Source: Bacteroidota bacterium (lineage in GTDB: Bacteria; Bacteroidota; Rhodothermia; Rhodothermales; Bin80). Taken from it: 41,468 nucleotides of DNA. The translations under genes and the position numbers were made by a program. Positions 27,606-35,993 of the stretch are shown piece by piece (positions within the stretch are counted from its first letter, which is position 1; every line of letters begins with the position of its first letter). The stretch is taken from assembly GCA_026709065.1 (NCBI GenBank), contig JAPOTS010000139.1, forward strand, positions 1-41,468, read 5' to 3'. The notes beneath the pieces were generated by a model. It ran no database searches and was not told where the DNA came from. It was given only the letters and a program-made list of their open reading frames with translations.

Positions 27606-27656
27606 TAATATAATTACAAAAAGGTGGTACTTGAAAATATTTTCATATCAGATTAG

Positions 27657-28493
27657 ATGAAATGCAATAGAACATCAAAATTAACATCTTTACTCAATGA
27701 CTTACCCTTAGGGTGTATTGTAGACACATCATGGTTCAAGCAAAGAGGAATTTCGTCCAATTTAGTGTGGAATTATTCGCAGCAAGGATGGATTGAACGC
27801 GTTATTCGGGGAGTCTACCGCCTCCCTCTGCCAAGTAATATTGAATTAGGAAAAATCACATGGGAGACTGTACTTATATCATTACAACGCCTCCTAAACT
27901 ATGATATACATTTAGGCGGTAGAAATGCATTAGACAAGGCAGGATATGCTCATTTTATAATGATGGGTGATGGGCAGCGAATTGACTTTTATGGTAGTGC
28001 TCCCTCATGGTTAAATCGCCTTCCTACAAGAGACAATATCGTAGTCACTAAATCTACACTTTTTGAGGATCATCGTATTGGGATCGTTGACCACAATTAT
28101 CTTAAAGATCAGTCAGATTGGGCTGCTGGGATTTGGAGATGGCCGATCAAAGTGTCAACGCCAGAACGAGCAATTCTTGAATTGATTGATCAGTTGAACG
28201 GGAAGTCTGATTTTGAATATGTTCAACTCTATTTTGAGAGTCTGGTATCGCTTAATCCAGAACTTCTTATGGAACTACTTCAGTCCTGTCGGAGCATTAA
28301 GGCCAGAAGGTTATTCTTTGTTTACGCTGATTATTATCAACATTCATGGCGAAAACATTTAGACACAAGTTCAATCAATTTTGGTCATGGACCACGCATG
28401 TTAGTTCCCAATGGGCGATTCCATCCGATCTATAAAATATCACTTCCAGAAAATTTTTTAGATACCTCATACGAAGATAATTGCATCTTTTAA
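27657..28493 (+). CDS. AbiEi-like antitoxin, copy 1
   Basis: 278 residues. The N-terminal winged-helix part (about 1-60) has the family pattern LPLGCIVDTSWFKQRGISS followed by GWIERVIRGVYRLP. A larger C-terminal domain has LGGRNALDKAGY (about 95), STPERAILELIDQL (about 172), SIKARRLFFVYADYY (about 220) and the ending HPIYKISLPENFLDTSYEDN. AbiEi proteins bind their own promoter through the wHTH and neutralise the AbiEii nucleotidyltransferase. The gene is a diverged paralogue of the next one and has no toxin gene of its own directly after it. ATG start. Confidence 0.8.
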   Translation: MKCNRTSKLTSLLNDLPLGCIVDTSWFKQRGISSNLVWNYSQQGWIERVIRGVYRLPLPSNIELGKITWETVLISLQRLLNYDIHLGGRNALDKAGYAHFIMMGDGQRIDFYGSAPSWLNRLPTRDNIVVTKSTLFEDHRIGIVDHNYLKDQSDWAAGIWRWPIKVSTPERAILELIDQLNGKSDFEYVQLYFESLVSLNPELLMELLQSCRSIKARRLFFVYADYYQHSWRKHLDTSSINFGHGPRMLVPNGRFHPIYKISLPENFLDTSYEDNCIF

Positions 28494-28612
28494 ATGGATG
28501 GCTGATAAATACCAACTTCTATCTGTTGGAGAAGTCTTTCGGTTGGCTTGACATTATTGATTGGTAGTTCATCTGCCATGATAATTTTGTGAAGCCTTAT
28601 AGAATTGTGTAA

Positions 28613-29437
28613 ATGAGAAATTCAAGATTAAAAGCTCTGATCCGTGATTTGCCTCAGGGATTTATTGTTGAGACACCATGGTTGATAGCAAGAGGCATTG
28701 GTTCTAGATCTATTCATGATTACGTAAAGCATGGATGGATTGAGCGGATTGTAAGAGGAGTCTATCGGAGACCACTTCATCATACTGAATCAGATCATCT
28801 GTCTTGGCAGGTCATTCTTCTTTCATGTCAGCACCTAATGCAACGTAAGATGCATTTAGGGGGAAGAAATGCATTGGAATATGCCTACAACAAGCATTCA
28901 GTAAGGTTAAGAACAAGACAAACAGTGCATTTCTATGGAGATTACCCAAGTTGGATCAACCGTCTTCCTACAAAAGATTCAATCAAATTGCACAAATCCT
29001 CGCTTTTCGCAGGAAACTCAGTGGGTCTCATTGAAGAACCCCTACTTGCATTCAACAAAAATTATGTAGCAGAGATTTGGCATTGGCCAGTGAGAGCATC
29101 ATGTCGCGAACGAGCAATTCTTGAAATGATTTCTCAGATAAGACGGGATTCAGATTTTGTGCATGTAGATATGCAATTTCAATCACTAAAATTCCTCTGC
29201 CCTAAGCGACTGATGCAGTTACTCATGGCTTGTGTTAGCATCAAGGTAAAACGATTATTTTTTGCATTTGCAGATTTATATCAATTTCCGTGGAGAGAGA
29301 ATTTGGACCCTACCCAAATTGATTTAGGTAGTGGGCCTCGGGCTTTATTTTCTGGTGGATCTTATCATCCCATTTACCAAATCTCTCTTCCAGATTTTTT
29401 CTTTGAAAACCCTTACGAAGATGACTGTATCTTCTAA
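28613..29437 (+). CDS. AbiEi-like antitoxin, copy 2
   Basis: 274 residues, collinear with copy 1 through its entire length: DLPQGFIVETPWLIARGIGS, GWIERIVRGVYRRP, LGGRNALEYAY, SCRERAILEMISQI, SIKVKRLFFAFADLY, and the shared ending PIYQISLPDFFFENPYEDDC. It has an N-terminal winged helix and a C-terminal antitoxin domain. Its last 17 bases overlap the start of the AbiEii toxin gene, the coupling expected of a bicistronic AbiE system, so this copy is likely the cognate antitoxin. The 119 bases between the two copies contain no gene. Confidence 0.85.
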   Translation: MRNSRLKALIRDLPQGFIVETPWLIARGIGSRSIHDYVKHGWIERIVRGVYRRPLHHTESDHLSWQVILLSCQHLMQRKMHLGGRNALEYAYNKHSVRLRTRQTVHFYGDYPSWINRLPTKDSIKLHKSSLFAGNSVGLIEEPLLAFNKNYVAEIWHWPVRASCRERAILEMISQIRRDSDFVHVDMQFQSLKFLCPKRLMQLLMACVSIKVKRLFFAFADLYQFPWRENLDPTQIDLGSGPRALFSGGSYHPIYQISLPDFFFENPYEDDCIF

Positions 29438-30341
29438 TTATCTTGACCAAGTGGTAATGCTGGTAGAGACCTTACCGCATATATCCGAGGAGTCAAGGTT
29501 TGCACTGAAAGGAGGCACTGCCATAAACCTATTTTATCGGGAAATGCCGAGGGTATCAATAGATATTGACCTTGTCTGGTTACCAGATGCAAATCGTTCA
29601 GACTCTCTTAGAGATATGGGTATCTGCTTTGATAGTATTGTTAGATCAATTAATCAAGATGACTGGAGAACGAATGCTAAACGTGTATTAGGACACAAGA
29701 AAAATAATCCTAAAATATATGTTACTCGAGACGATACAACGATTAAAATTGAGGCATCCGCTGTGATCAGGGGAACAGTGCGACCATCGCAAAATATGTT
29801 TTTTTCAAATGCTGCATCAAAACGATTTGGTCAACTATCAATGCAGGTGGTTTCTTTTGAAGATGTGTACGGAGGCAAGATCACTGCAGCGCTTGATCGT
29901 AAGCATCCGCGTGACTTATTTGATATAATGATTTTGTATGAGAACGAGAAAATCTCTGAAAAGCTTTTTTATGTCTTTATGGTTTATGTCGCAAGTTCAC
30001 CACGGCCTATGCATGAGTTACTAGCGCCCACTATTGCTGTGCAAGAAGATAGTGATGACTTGCGATTCAAGGGAATGGATGCATGGAAAACACCACTTAG
30101 TAAATTGATTGATACGGGGTATCGTCTCCATGAAGATATTGGTTCACGCCTGACAGGTTCCATCGCAGAATTTCTACTTTCGCTTCATGATGCTGAGCCC
30201 GATTTTGAGTTAATCGGATTCCCCGATGCAGTCAAACTTCCTGCTGTACGATGGAAGCAACTAAATTTGGAAAAATTAATGGGCATGAATCCTAGAAAGC
30301 ATGCCGAGCAGCGTCGTGCACTTGAGATTCTCTTAAAATGA
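29421..30341 (+). CDS. abiEii: AbiEii nucleotidyltransferase toxin
   Basis: 306 residues from the ATG at 29421; upstream in-frame starts would lie deep inside the antitoxin gene. Nucleotidyltransferase motifs of the AbiEii family are visible: GGTAIN (31-36) and SIDIDL (D48 and D50), KIEAS (109-113), the Lys of YGGKITAAL (153), and the HPRDLFD segment (162-168). In characterised AbiE systems the toxin transfers nucleotides to block growth during phage infection, reversibly neutralised by AbiEi. All expected catalytic residues appear intact. It is followed by 210 non-coding bases before the phosphatase gene. Confidence 0.88.
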   Translation: MTVSSNYLDQVVMLVETLPHISEESRFALKGGTAINLFYREMPRVSIDIDLVWLPDANRSDSLRDMGICFDSIVRSINQDDWRTNAKRVLGHKKNNPKIYVTRDDTTIKIEASAVIRGTVRPSQNMFFSNAASKRFGQLSMQVVSFEDVYGGKITAALDRKHPRDLFDIMILYENEKISEKLFYVFMVYVASSPRPMHELLAPTIAVQEDSDDLRFKGMDAWKTPLSKLIDTGYRLHEDIGSRLTGSIAEFLLSLHDAEPDFELIGFPDAVKLPAVRWKQLNLEKLMGMNPRKHAEQRRALEILLK

Positions 30342-30551
30342 GGTGGGAATAGTTCCTACTACATGATATGAAACGACCGCGAAAGTCTAGTGTGGGTAGG
30401 GTTAAACAATTTACATCTTCAATCCGACTATTTTTCCTACCAGGGATCATTGAACATGATCGCCCAACATTCGCTCATTTGGCTTGTTTAACTGGGGAAA
30501 ACTAAACATTATCGCCAGACGCATGATCCCCCAAGATATTCTGATTCATTG

Positions 30552-31046
30552 ATGAAATTACCTCAACACAAACCCCAGCACATCATGTTTGTGTGTTTGG
30601 GTAATCATTGCAGAAGTCCTCTTGCCCATGGTTACTTTGAGCATATACTCAAGAACCATGATCTCGACAACAAGATTGAAGTTCTTTCCTCGGGGACAAG
30701 TGGGTGGCATTTAGGTGAACCTCCTGATTCTCGTATCTGCCATGTTGCTGAGAAGTACGGCTTTTCTCTCAGCCATATTAAGGGGCAAAAAATTACAAGG
30801 CATGATCTTGAAACCTGTGATATGATATTAGTCATGGACCGGAGCAATCTAAGAGATGTGCTCAATATAGACCGTCATAATCAGTTCGCTGATAAGATCA
30901 AATTATTCAGATTATTTGATCCTGAATCTACCCAAGAGGATGTTCCAGATCCCTATTACAGTGGGATTTTTGAGGAAGTCTATGCAATTATCAGCCGAAC
31001 ATGTGATGCCCTATTGACTCACATCACAGAGCAAGACAACAAATAA
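30552..31046 (+). CDS. low-molecular-weight protein-tyrosine phosphatase
   Basis: 164 residues, normal family length. The P-loop is CLGNHCRSP (C15-X5-R21), and the general-acid Asp is in VPDPYYSG (D133). It dephosphorylates protein tyrosine; arsenate reductases share this fold but lack the DPYY motif. The ATG at 30552 is preferred over the TTG one codon upstream. It is convergent with a HAD phosphatase gene, with 36 bases between. A decayed copy of its 3' half lies at 26.7-27.0 kb, marking it as the right-hand boundary of the accessory insert. Confidence 0.93.
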   Translation: MKLPQHKPQHIMFVCLGNHCRSPLAHGYFEHILKNHDLDNKIEVLSSGTSGWHLGEPPDSRICHVAEKYGFSLSHIKGQKITRHDLETCDMILVMDRSNLRDVLNIDRHNQFADKIKLFRLFDPESTQEDVPDPYYSGIFEEVYAIISRTCDALLTHITEQDNK

Positions 31047-31082
31047 TATAGGTCGTAAAGAGAAAGGATAATTTTTTGGCAA

Positions 31083-31760
31083 TCAAATACCGATGGATGT
31101 GCAGAACTCCGAAATATTTGTCAGATCACGCAGGATGACACTTGGATTTTCAGAAATCAAATCATGGTAACTGGTAAAGCCTGTTGCTACCGCGACACTC
31201 AGAGCTCCAATGCCTCGTCCACAGGTGACATCGTGTACGGAGTCTCCGATAATGACAGTGTCCTCTCCACTGAATGATTTACCGCAATAAGTCATTGCTC
31301 GAATCTGGGCTATTTCGGGCAGTTGAGCACGATCACTATGATCACATCCGAATGCACCAAACGGGAAAAGGTGGTCAACTTGCGCTGCAGATAGTTTTCT
31401 GTACGCAGTGACACGGATATTGCCAGTCAATAATGCAAGTTGTACGTTTTTATTGGATTCCAAGGATTCAAGAAGTTCAGCAACCCCATTGGTCAATTCC
31501 ACTTCGTCAGGGAAATAAGTTGCAATATCGGAATATAGATTTAGTGCATCCGGAATGAGCTCCTTGATCTCAACAGCAGAATAGCTTGCTAATTGGAGAG
31601 TATCTTCAAAGATTTGCGGGTCGGTGCGGCCAGAAAATGCAACGCCTTCAGTTGAAATTACTTTTCCACATAACTGTTCAAGGACAGCTTCAATATGTTG
31701 ACGGCCAGAGTAAATAGGCTTTAATAGTGTTCCGTCAATGTCAAACAATAGGAGCTTCAT
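31083..31760 (-). CDS. HAD hydrolase, phosphoglycolate phosphatase-like
   Basis: 225 residues with HAD motif I FDIDGTLL (nucleophile D7, acid D9), a helical cap (about 15-85), motif II LALLTGNIR (Thr at about 115) and motif IV VIIGDSVHDVTCGRGIG (about 172). This resembles phosphoglycolate phosphatase and related small-metabolite phosphatases. Its ATG overlaps the rfbB stop (ATGA), so it is co-translated with the sugar-nucleotide dehydratase; a role in sugar phosphate metabolism is possible. Confidence 0.85.
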   Translation of the reverse strand: MKLLLFDIDGTLLKPIYSGRQHIEAVLEQLCGKVISTEGVAFSGRTDPQIFEDTLQLASYSAVEIKELIPDALNLYSDIATYFPDEVELTNGVAELLESLESNKNVQLALLTGNIRVTAYRKLSAAQVDHLFPFGAFGCDHSDRAQLPEIAQIRAMTYCGKSFSGEDTVIIGDSVHDVTCGRGIGALSVAVATGFTSYHDLISENPSVILRDLTNISEFCTSIGI

Positions 31761-32839
31761 GAGATCTCATATTGCGCTTTTAGATAACTGCGATAACTCT
31801 CGTCTATGACGGCTTCAAGCCATGAGTGATTTGATAGATACCACCGAACAGTGGCTCTTAATCCCTCTGACAATGTGTATTGTGGAGACCAGCCAAGTTC
31901 AGTGATTAGTTTGGATGCATCAATGGCGTAACGGAAGTCATGCCCAGGGCGATCCTGCACGAATGTGATGAGTTTTTGACTCGTGCCTACGGGGCGTTGT
32001 AACTCCTCGTCTACGATGGTCAATAAAATGTTAAGAAGATCAAGGTTTGAATATTCTGCAGATCCACCAACTAGATAGGTTTCTCCATTGATTCCTTGAT
32101 GAATAATTGTTTCAAGAGCCTTGCAGTGGTCATGAACATGGAGCCAATCTCGAATATTTTCACCTTTAGAATATACGGGTATAGAGTCATTGCATAACGA
32201 ACGAACAATCGCCAGTGGGATTAATTTTTCTGGGAATTGGAAGGGTCCGTAATTATTAGAGCAGTTTGAAATGATGACAGGAAGCTCATAAGTTTCAGCA
32301 TAAGCGCGAACAAAATGATCTGCCGAAGCTTTTGAAGCGGAGTAAGGAGATCGGGGGGCATAAGGAGTATCAATTGAGAATTTCCCAGTGCGCCCTAAGG
32401 CACCGAAAACCTCATCTGTAGAAACATGCAGAAAACGATACATAGCAGGATCTGAGGCATTTAGATTCCATGCAGTCTTCGCGGCCTCTAAGAGGCAGGC
32501 TGTTCCGACCACATTCGTCTGCACAAATTCAAGGGGGGTATGAATGGAGCGATCGACATGACTTTCGGCAGCAAAATGTACAACCGTTGTGATTTGGTGA
32601 TCATCAAATAAAACATGTAATAGATTCAAATCACAAATATCTCCATGAATAAATTGATAATTAGAAGCGGATTCAATTTCGCTTAAGCTCAGTAGATTTC
32701 CTGCATACGTTAACTTATCTAGGTTGATGATTTCAACTTCTGGAAACTTGGGTACAATATGGTGAAGAAAATTAGCACCAATAAATCCGGCTCCGCCAGT
32801 GACGAGGATGCAACGGGGCTGATGGAGATTTTGTATCAT
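31757..32839 (-). CDS. rfbB: dTDP-glucose 4,6-dehydratase
   Basis: 360 residues from the ATG at 32839 (a TTG lies one codon upstream). An extended SDR: GGAGFIGAN (15-23), catalytic T141-D142-E143, Y166-X3-K170 in SPYSASKASAD. Further RmlB signatures are NCSNNYGPFQFPEKLIPL and GENIRDWLHVHDHCKA. It converts dTDP-glucose to the 4-keto-6-deoxy sugar on the way to dTDP-rhamnose and other deoxysugars of surface polysaccharides. No rfbA, C or D is adjacent; the rest of the pathway must be elsewhere. Confidence 0.95.
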   Translation of the reverse strand: MIQNLHQPRCILVTGGAGFIGANFLHHIVPKFPEVEIINLDKLTYAGNLLSLSEIESASNYQFIHGDICDLNLLHVLFDDHQITTVVHFAAESHVDRSIHTPLEFVQTNVVGTACLLEAAKTAWNLNASDPAMYRFLHVSTDEVFGALGRTGKFSIDTPYAPRSPYSASKASADHFVRAYAETYELPVIISNCSNNYGPFQFPEKLIPLAIVRSLCNDSIPVYSKGENIRDWLHVHDHCKALETIIHQGINGETYLVGGSAEYSNLDLLNILLTIVDEELQRPVGTSQKLITFVQDRPGHDFRYAIDASKLITELGWSPQYTLSEGLRATVRWYLSNHSWLEAVIDESYRSYLKAQYEIS

Positions 32840-33073
32840 CAATCAGATACTAGGAGGATGGTTATACTCATCAAGAAAGATGTCGTAGCTTTTGGAATCC
32901 AAAAATTTCAGATTTCCTACCCATTGGTGATGAGATTAGTTCTTTGATGATAGATTCTATCTTTATCATGATGGGTGAATTAGTTTATAAGTCGGGGCAA
33001 CCAATTGACAACATCTGACCGGATTTTATACATCAGATTCGATAAATAGAATTTTAATCAATTGAAAATAGGC

Positions 33074-33108
33074 AAAAAAAAGATCGGCACTCACAAAGAA
33101 TGCCGATC
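33074..33108 (-). terminator. rho-independent terminator after the initiator tRNA
   Basis: Read on the minus strand, gatcggca (33108-33101) pairs perfectly with tgccgatc (33089-33082) around an 11-base loop and is followed by eight T (33081-33074). It lies six bases after the tRNA discriminator base and ends the split tRNA transcript. Confidence 0.9.
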
Positions 33109-33114
33109 CTGATG

Positions 33115-33447
33115 TAGCGGGGGCGGGATTTGAACCCGCGACCTTCGGGTTATGCATACCAACTACGATTTTCATCGCCGATTCATCGAATCGTTTGTGG
33201 TCTGGACTTTCTCTTCACCCTCGGCCGAACCGTTAGGGGCCTGCCATTAAGTCTCTACACCTTCCCTATTGGGCTTGGCTCGGGATTACCACGCAACAGG
33301 CTTCCCCGAATTTGACAAGAAGTCACGCACCAGTTTCCTTAGCACGTAGCCCAAACACATACACCAAAAAATCACTTGAAATTGCGAATTCCAAGTGTGG
33401 CGATAGTGAACCTTGAGCCCGATGAGCTACCACTGCTCCACCCCGCG
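33115..33447 (-). tRNA. initiator tRNA-fMet (CAT) interrupted by a group I intron
   Basis: Exons are 33447-33416 and 33154-33115 (minus strand), joined to a 72-nt tRNA. The acceptor CGCGGGG faces CCCCGCT, leaving the first pair C1 x T72 unpaired, a hallmark of bacterial initiators. The D arm is GAGC/GCTC. The anticodon arm TCGGG-CTCATAA-CCCGA has the three G-C pairs typical of initiators and anticodon CAT. The T arm GCGGG-TTCAAAT-CCCGC is perfect. Discriminator A; CCA not encoded. The intron splits the anticodon loop between U33 and C34. A -35/-10-like pair lies just upstream and a strong terminator just downstream, so the gene is transcribed alone. Confidence 0.93.
33155..33415 (-). other. 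group I intron (probable IC3), 261 nt, no ORF
   Basis: Placed so that the 5' exon ends in T and the intron ends in G, as group I splicing requires, and the joined exons give a normal CTCATAA anticodon loop. Core elements seen on the minus strand resemble the cyanobacterial tRNA-Leu and tRNA introns: a P-like aattcggggaagcct, a Q-like gtaatcccgagccaag, an R-like gtgtagagacttaatgg, then ccctaacg, and an S-like cgagggtgaagag continuing into aaagtcca. ggttc near the 5' end could pair with the exon end gggct (P1, with the T-G wobble). No homing endonuclease frame is present, so it relies on self-splicing or host factors. Subgroup IC3 is inferred from these matches. Confidence 0.9.
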
Positions 33448-33458
33448 ATAACAAGGCT

Positions 33459-33487
33459 TTTATGAGTAGATAATAAAATAGTTTCAA
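33459..33487 (-). promoter_or_regulatory. probable promoter of the split initiator tRNA
   Basis: On the minus strand, ttgaaa (33487-33482) is followed after 17 bases by cataaa (33464-33459), 12 bases before the mature tRNA 5' end. The -35 box matches the housekeeping consensus at five of six positions and the -10 box at four of six. Confidence 0.4.
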
Positions 33488-33571
33488 AATAGGCACAGCA
33501 CAGCTAAATAATTGTTAAACCATAGATGAGTAATCCTCACAAATAAACTTCACTAACCTCCTTTCCACTTA

Positions 33572-34789
33572 ATGGCTAAGATTAAAGCATTTTCGGCACT
33601 TCGGCCGACACATGATTCTGCAAAACAAGTCGCTTCTGTACCGTATGATGTAATTAGCATACCAGAAGCGCGAGAATTAGCCCGCGGGAACCCCCAAAGT
33701 TTTCTACATATCATTCGACCCGAGATTGATTTACCCAGCGCAGTCAGTGAGTACGATGATGCTGTATACGCCAAAGGAGCTGAAAACCTTAAACAATTTG
33801 CAGCAGCACCCTACAGCCACCAAGAAACTCAGCCGGCGATCTATGCTTATCAACTCAGGATGGGGGATCATCATCAGGTAGGTGTCTATGGACTGGTGTC
33901 TGTCGATGATTATAAAGTGGGTCATATTTTGAAGCATGAAAACGTTCGACCTCCAAAGGTGGCAGATCGTACTCGGCACATTCAAGAACAATCTGCACAC
34001 TCCGAACCCGTAATGTTGGTGTTTAGAGATTCTGATGCAGTCACTAAGCTCATCAATGAATGCACGCTTACCGATCCTCTATTTGATTTTACAGCGGAAG
34101 ATGGGATTCAGCACACGATCTGGAAGTTTGCAAACTCCGAGCAACTCGTTGATGCCTTTAGTCAAGTTGATCCCATGTATATTGCCGATGGTCATCACCG
34201 CTGTGAGGCTGCGTGGAAGGTATGGAATGATGGGAACATTCCAGGGAGTGATTATTTTCCGGCTGTTTGTTTTCCTGTCAGTAGCACACAGATTCTACCC
34301 TACAATCGAGTCGTTCGTGTAGGAGATATAGAAAAACTCATACAAGACATTGAGTCTCTGGGAATCTTGCATCGTGTGACTAATCAAGCGACTCCACAGG
34401 CGCAAGGGGAGGTATGTATGTTTGCACAAGGTCAATGGCATACAATTGCTCTTCCAGAGTCAGAGCGTCAAGGAATAGCGGATCAATTAGATGTAGCACG
34501 GTTGGGCGAATTCATCTTGGAACCTTTTCTCAGAATTACCGATCAGCGCACTGATCCAAACATCACATTTGTTGGAGGGATCCGTGGAACGCATGAGCTA
34601 GAAGAGCGCGTCAAATCAACGTCAAATGCTGTCGCATTTTCAATGTACCCTACCAGTATGAATCAGTTGATTGATGTGTCCGATGCTCATGAATTAATGC
34701 CACCAAAATCTACATGGTTTGAGCCTAAACTTCGAAGTGGGTTATTGATACATCTTTTTGGAAATCATGAGAGTTCTTGTTGCCGATAA
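33572..34789 (+). CDS. DUF1015 family protein
   Basis: 405 residues of the DUF1015 (COG4198) family: N-terminal IKAFSALRPTHDSAKQVASV then PYDVISIPEARELARGNPQS, and the conserved DPMYIADGHHRCEAAW at about 203-218. The biochemical function is not established; in many bacteria the gene sits beside serA and serC, as it does here, which suggests a link to serine metabolism. It is the first gene of an overlapping three-gene operon; its last 23 bases overlap serA. ATG preceded by an A/T-rich stretch, no ribosome binding site. It is divergent from the split tRNA gene. Confidence 0.9.
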   Translation: MAKIKAFSALRPTHDSAKQVASVPYDVISIPEARELARGNPQSFLHIIRPEIDLPSAVSEYDDAVYAKGAENLKQFAAAPYSHQETQPAIYAYQLRMGDHHQVGVYGLVSVDDYKVGHILKHENVRPPKVADRTRHIQEQSAHSEPVMLVFRDSDAVTKLINECTLTDPLFDFTAEDGIQHTIWKFANSEQLVDAFSQVDPMYIADGHHRCEAAWKVWNDGNIPGSDYFPAVCFPVSSTQILPYNRVVRVGDIEKLIQDIESLGILHRVTNQATPQAQGEVCMFAQGQWHTIALPESERQGIADQLDVARLGEFILEPFLRITDQRTDPNITFVGGIRGTHELEERVKSTSNAVAFSMYPTSMNQLIDVSDAHELMPPKSTWFEPKLRSGLLIHLFGNHESSCCR

Positions 34790-35993
34790 ATTACACCCTC
34801 ATACGATTGATTCCTTGAGGCACATTGGACTTGACGTAGTAGTGAATGATTGTGACGGGGATGCGCTTCATCATGCCATCGTCTCCAGTGATCCGCAATC
34901 ACTAGTGGTCAAATCCACTATGATCACTCAAACGATGATGGAGCACGCTCCATCATTGGAACTCATCGTGCGGGCCGGGGCTGGCTATGATACCATTGAT
35001 GTAGATGTTGCTTCTGAGTTGGGGATTTTCGTTGCGAACTGTCCTGGGAAAAATGCCAGTGCTGTGGCAGAATTAACCATAGGCTTAATGGTTGCTTTGG
35101 ACCGTAGGATTCCAAACAATGTATTTGATGCTCAGGCTGGACTTTGGCGCAAGGGTATGTATTCAAAGGCATCAGGTCTCAGAGGTCGAATTCTTGGGTT
35201 GATTGGATTAGGGCATATAGGGCAGTTGGTTGCAGAGGCCGCAAAATCTATGGGCATTGATGTAGTCGGATGGAGCCGGTCTCTGACTGAGAAAAAAGCT
35301 CATTCACTAGGAATCCGTTATTTGAGTAGTCCACTTGAAATTGCTTCCCAAGCCGATATTATCTCATTGCATATCCCTGCCATACCAGATACGTATAAAC
35401 TTGCAAACAGAGACTTTTTCAATGCCATGAAGCCAGGTGCCTTATTTATTAATACCTCTCGAGGTAGCATTGTAGATGAAGGTGCGCTTTTGGAAGCGGT
35501 TAATAACAAAGGAATTCTGGCTGGGCTTGATGTCTTTGAGTCTGAACCCGAAGGTAAAGAAGGGCATCTAAATACCGAGCTGTCTCAGCACCCATTGGTT
35601 TATTTGACCCATCATATTGGGGCATCTACTGATCAAGCTCAGATTGCCACTGGTAAAGAGGTCGTCCGCGTGATTGACATCTATTCCAGAACAGGGGTCG
35701 TTCCAAATTGTATCAATATTGCAGAGCAATCGTATGCGACACATGTACTTACGATCCGTCATTTGGACAAAGTTGGTGTCCTAGCGGGTATACTGGATCT
35801 CATTCGTAAGTATAACATGAATATTCAAGAAATGGAAAATCAGGTCTTTACTGGGGATGCCAATGCTGCGGTTGCACGAATCCGTGTGGTTGGTAGTCCT
35901 CCCAAAGAGCTGTGTCGTTTACTCAAAGAAATTCATAACGTATTAGCAGTTTCATGTATCCAAATTCAAAGTAATGAACATCAATCAATCTGA
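34767..35993 (+). CDS. serA: D-3-phosphoglycerate dehydrogenase
   Basis: 408 residues from the ATG at 34767 (an in-frame TTG lies three codons upstream). NAD-binding GLIGLGHIGQ is at about 144-153, catalytic Arg232 in NTSRGSIVDEGAL, and catalytic His283 in THHIGAST, here with His in place of the usual Pro-His. A C-terminal ACT domain (about 330-408, LTIRHLDKVGVLAGILDLI) probably allows serine feedback. It oxidises 3-phosphoglycerate in the first step of serine synthesis. It overlaps DUF1015 by 23 bases and serC by 20 bases. Confidence 0.95.
   Translation: MRVLVADKLHPHTIDSLRHIGLDVVVNDCDGDALHHAIVSSDPQSLVVKSTMITQTMMEHAPSLELIVRAGAGYDTIDVDVASELGIFVANCPGKNASAVAELTIGLMVALDRRIPNNVFDAQAGLWRKGMYSKASGLRGRILGLIGLGHIGQLVAEAAKSMGIDVVGWSRSLTEKKAHSLGIRYLSSPLEIASQADIISLHIPAIPDTYKLANRDFFNAMKPGALFINTSRGSIVDEGALLEAVNNKGILAGLDVFESEPEGKEGHLNTELSQHPLVYLTHHIGASTDQAQIATGKEVVRVIDIYSRTGVVPNCINIAEQSYATHVLTIRHLDKVGVLAGILDLIRKYNMNIQEMENQVFTGDANAAVARIRVVGSPPKELCRLLKEIHNVLAVSCIQIQSNEHQSI

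Noticed and set aside
26661-27656. Possible new non-coding RNA or gene in this gap
   Set aside because: Most of it is explained by decayed copies of the phosphatase 3' half and the xseA 5' end.
28494-28612. Remnant of a second AbiEii between the two antitoxins
   Set aside because: A short frame (ADKYQLLSVGEVFRLA) is present, but I could not match it to the AbiEii start; the gap is too short to hold more than a trace.
33130-33315. 61-residue plus-strand frame
   Set aside because: It lies inside the split tRNA and the group I intron core; the RNA explains the sequence.
33115-33447. Split tRNA-like sequence as tmRNA
   Set aside because: The tRNA part is a complete initiator tRNA with an anticodon arm and the insert has a group I core; no tag-peptide frame and no tRNA-Ala features are present.
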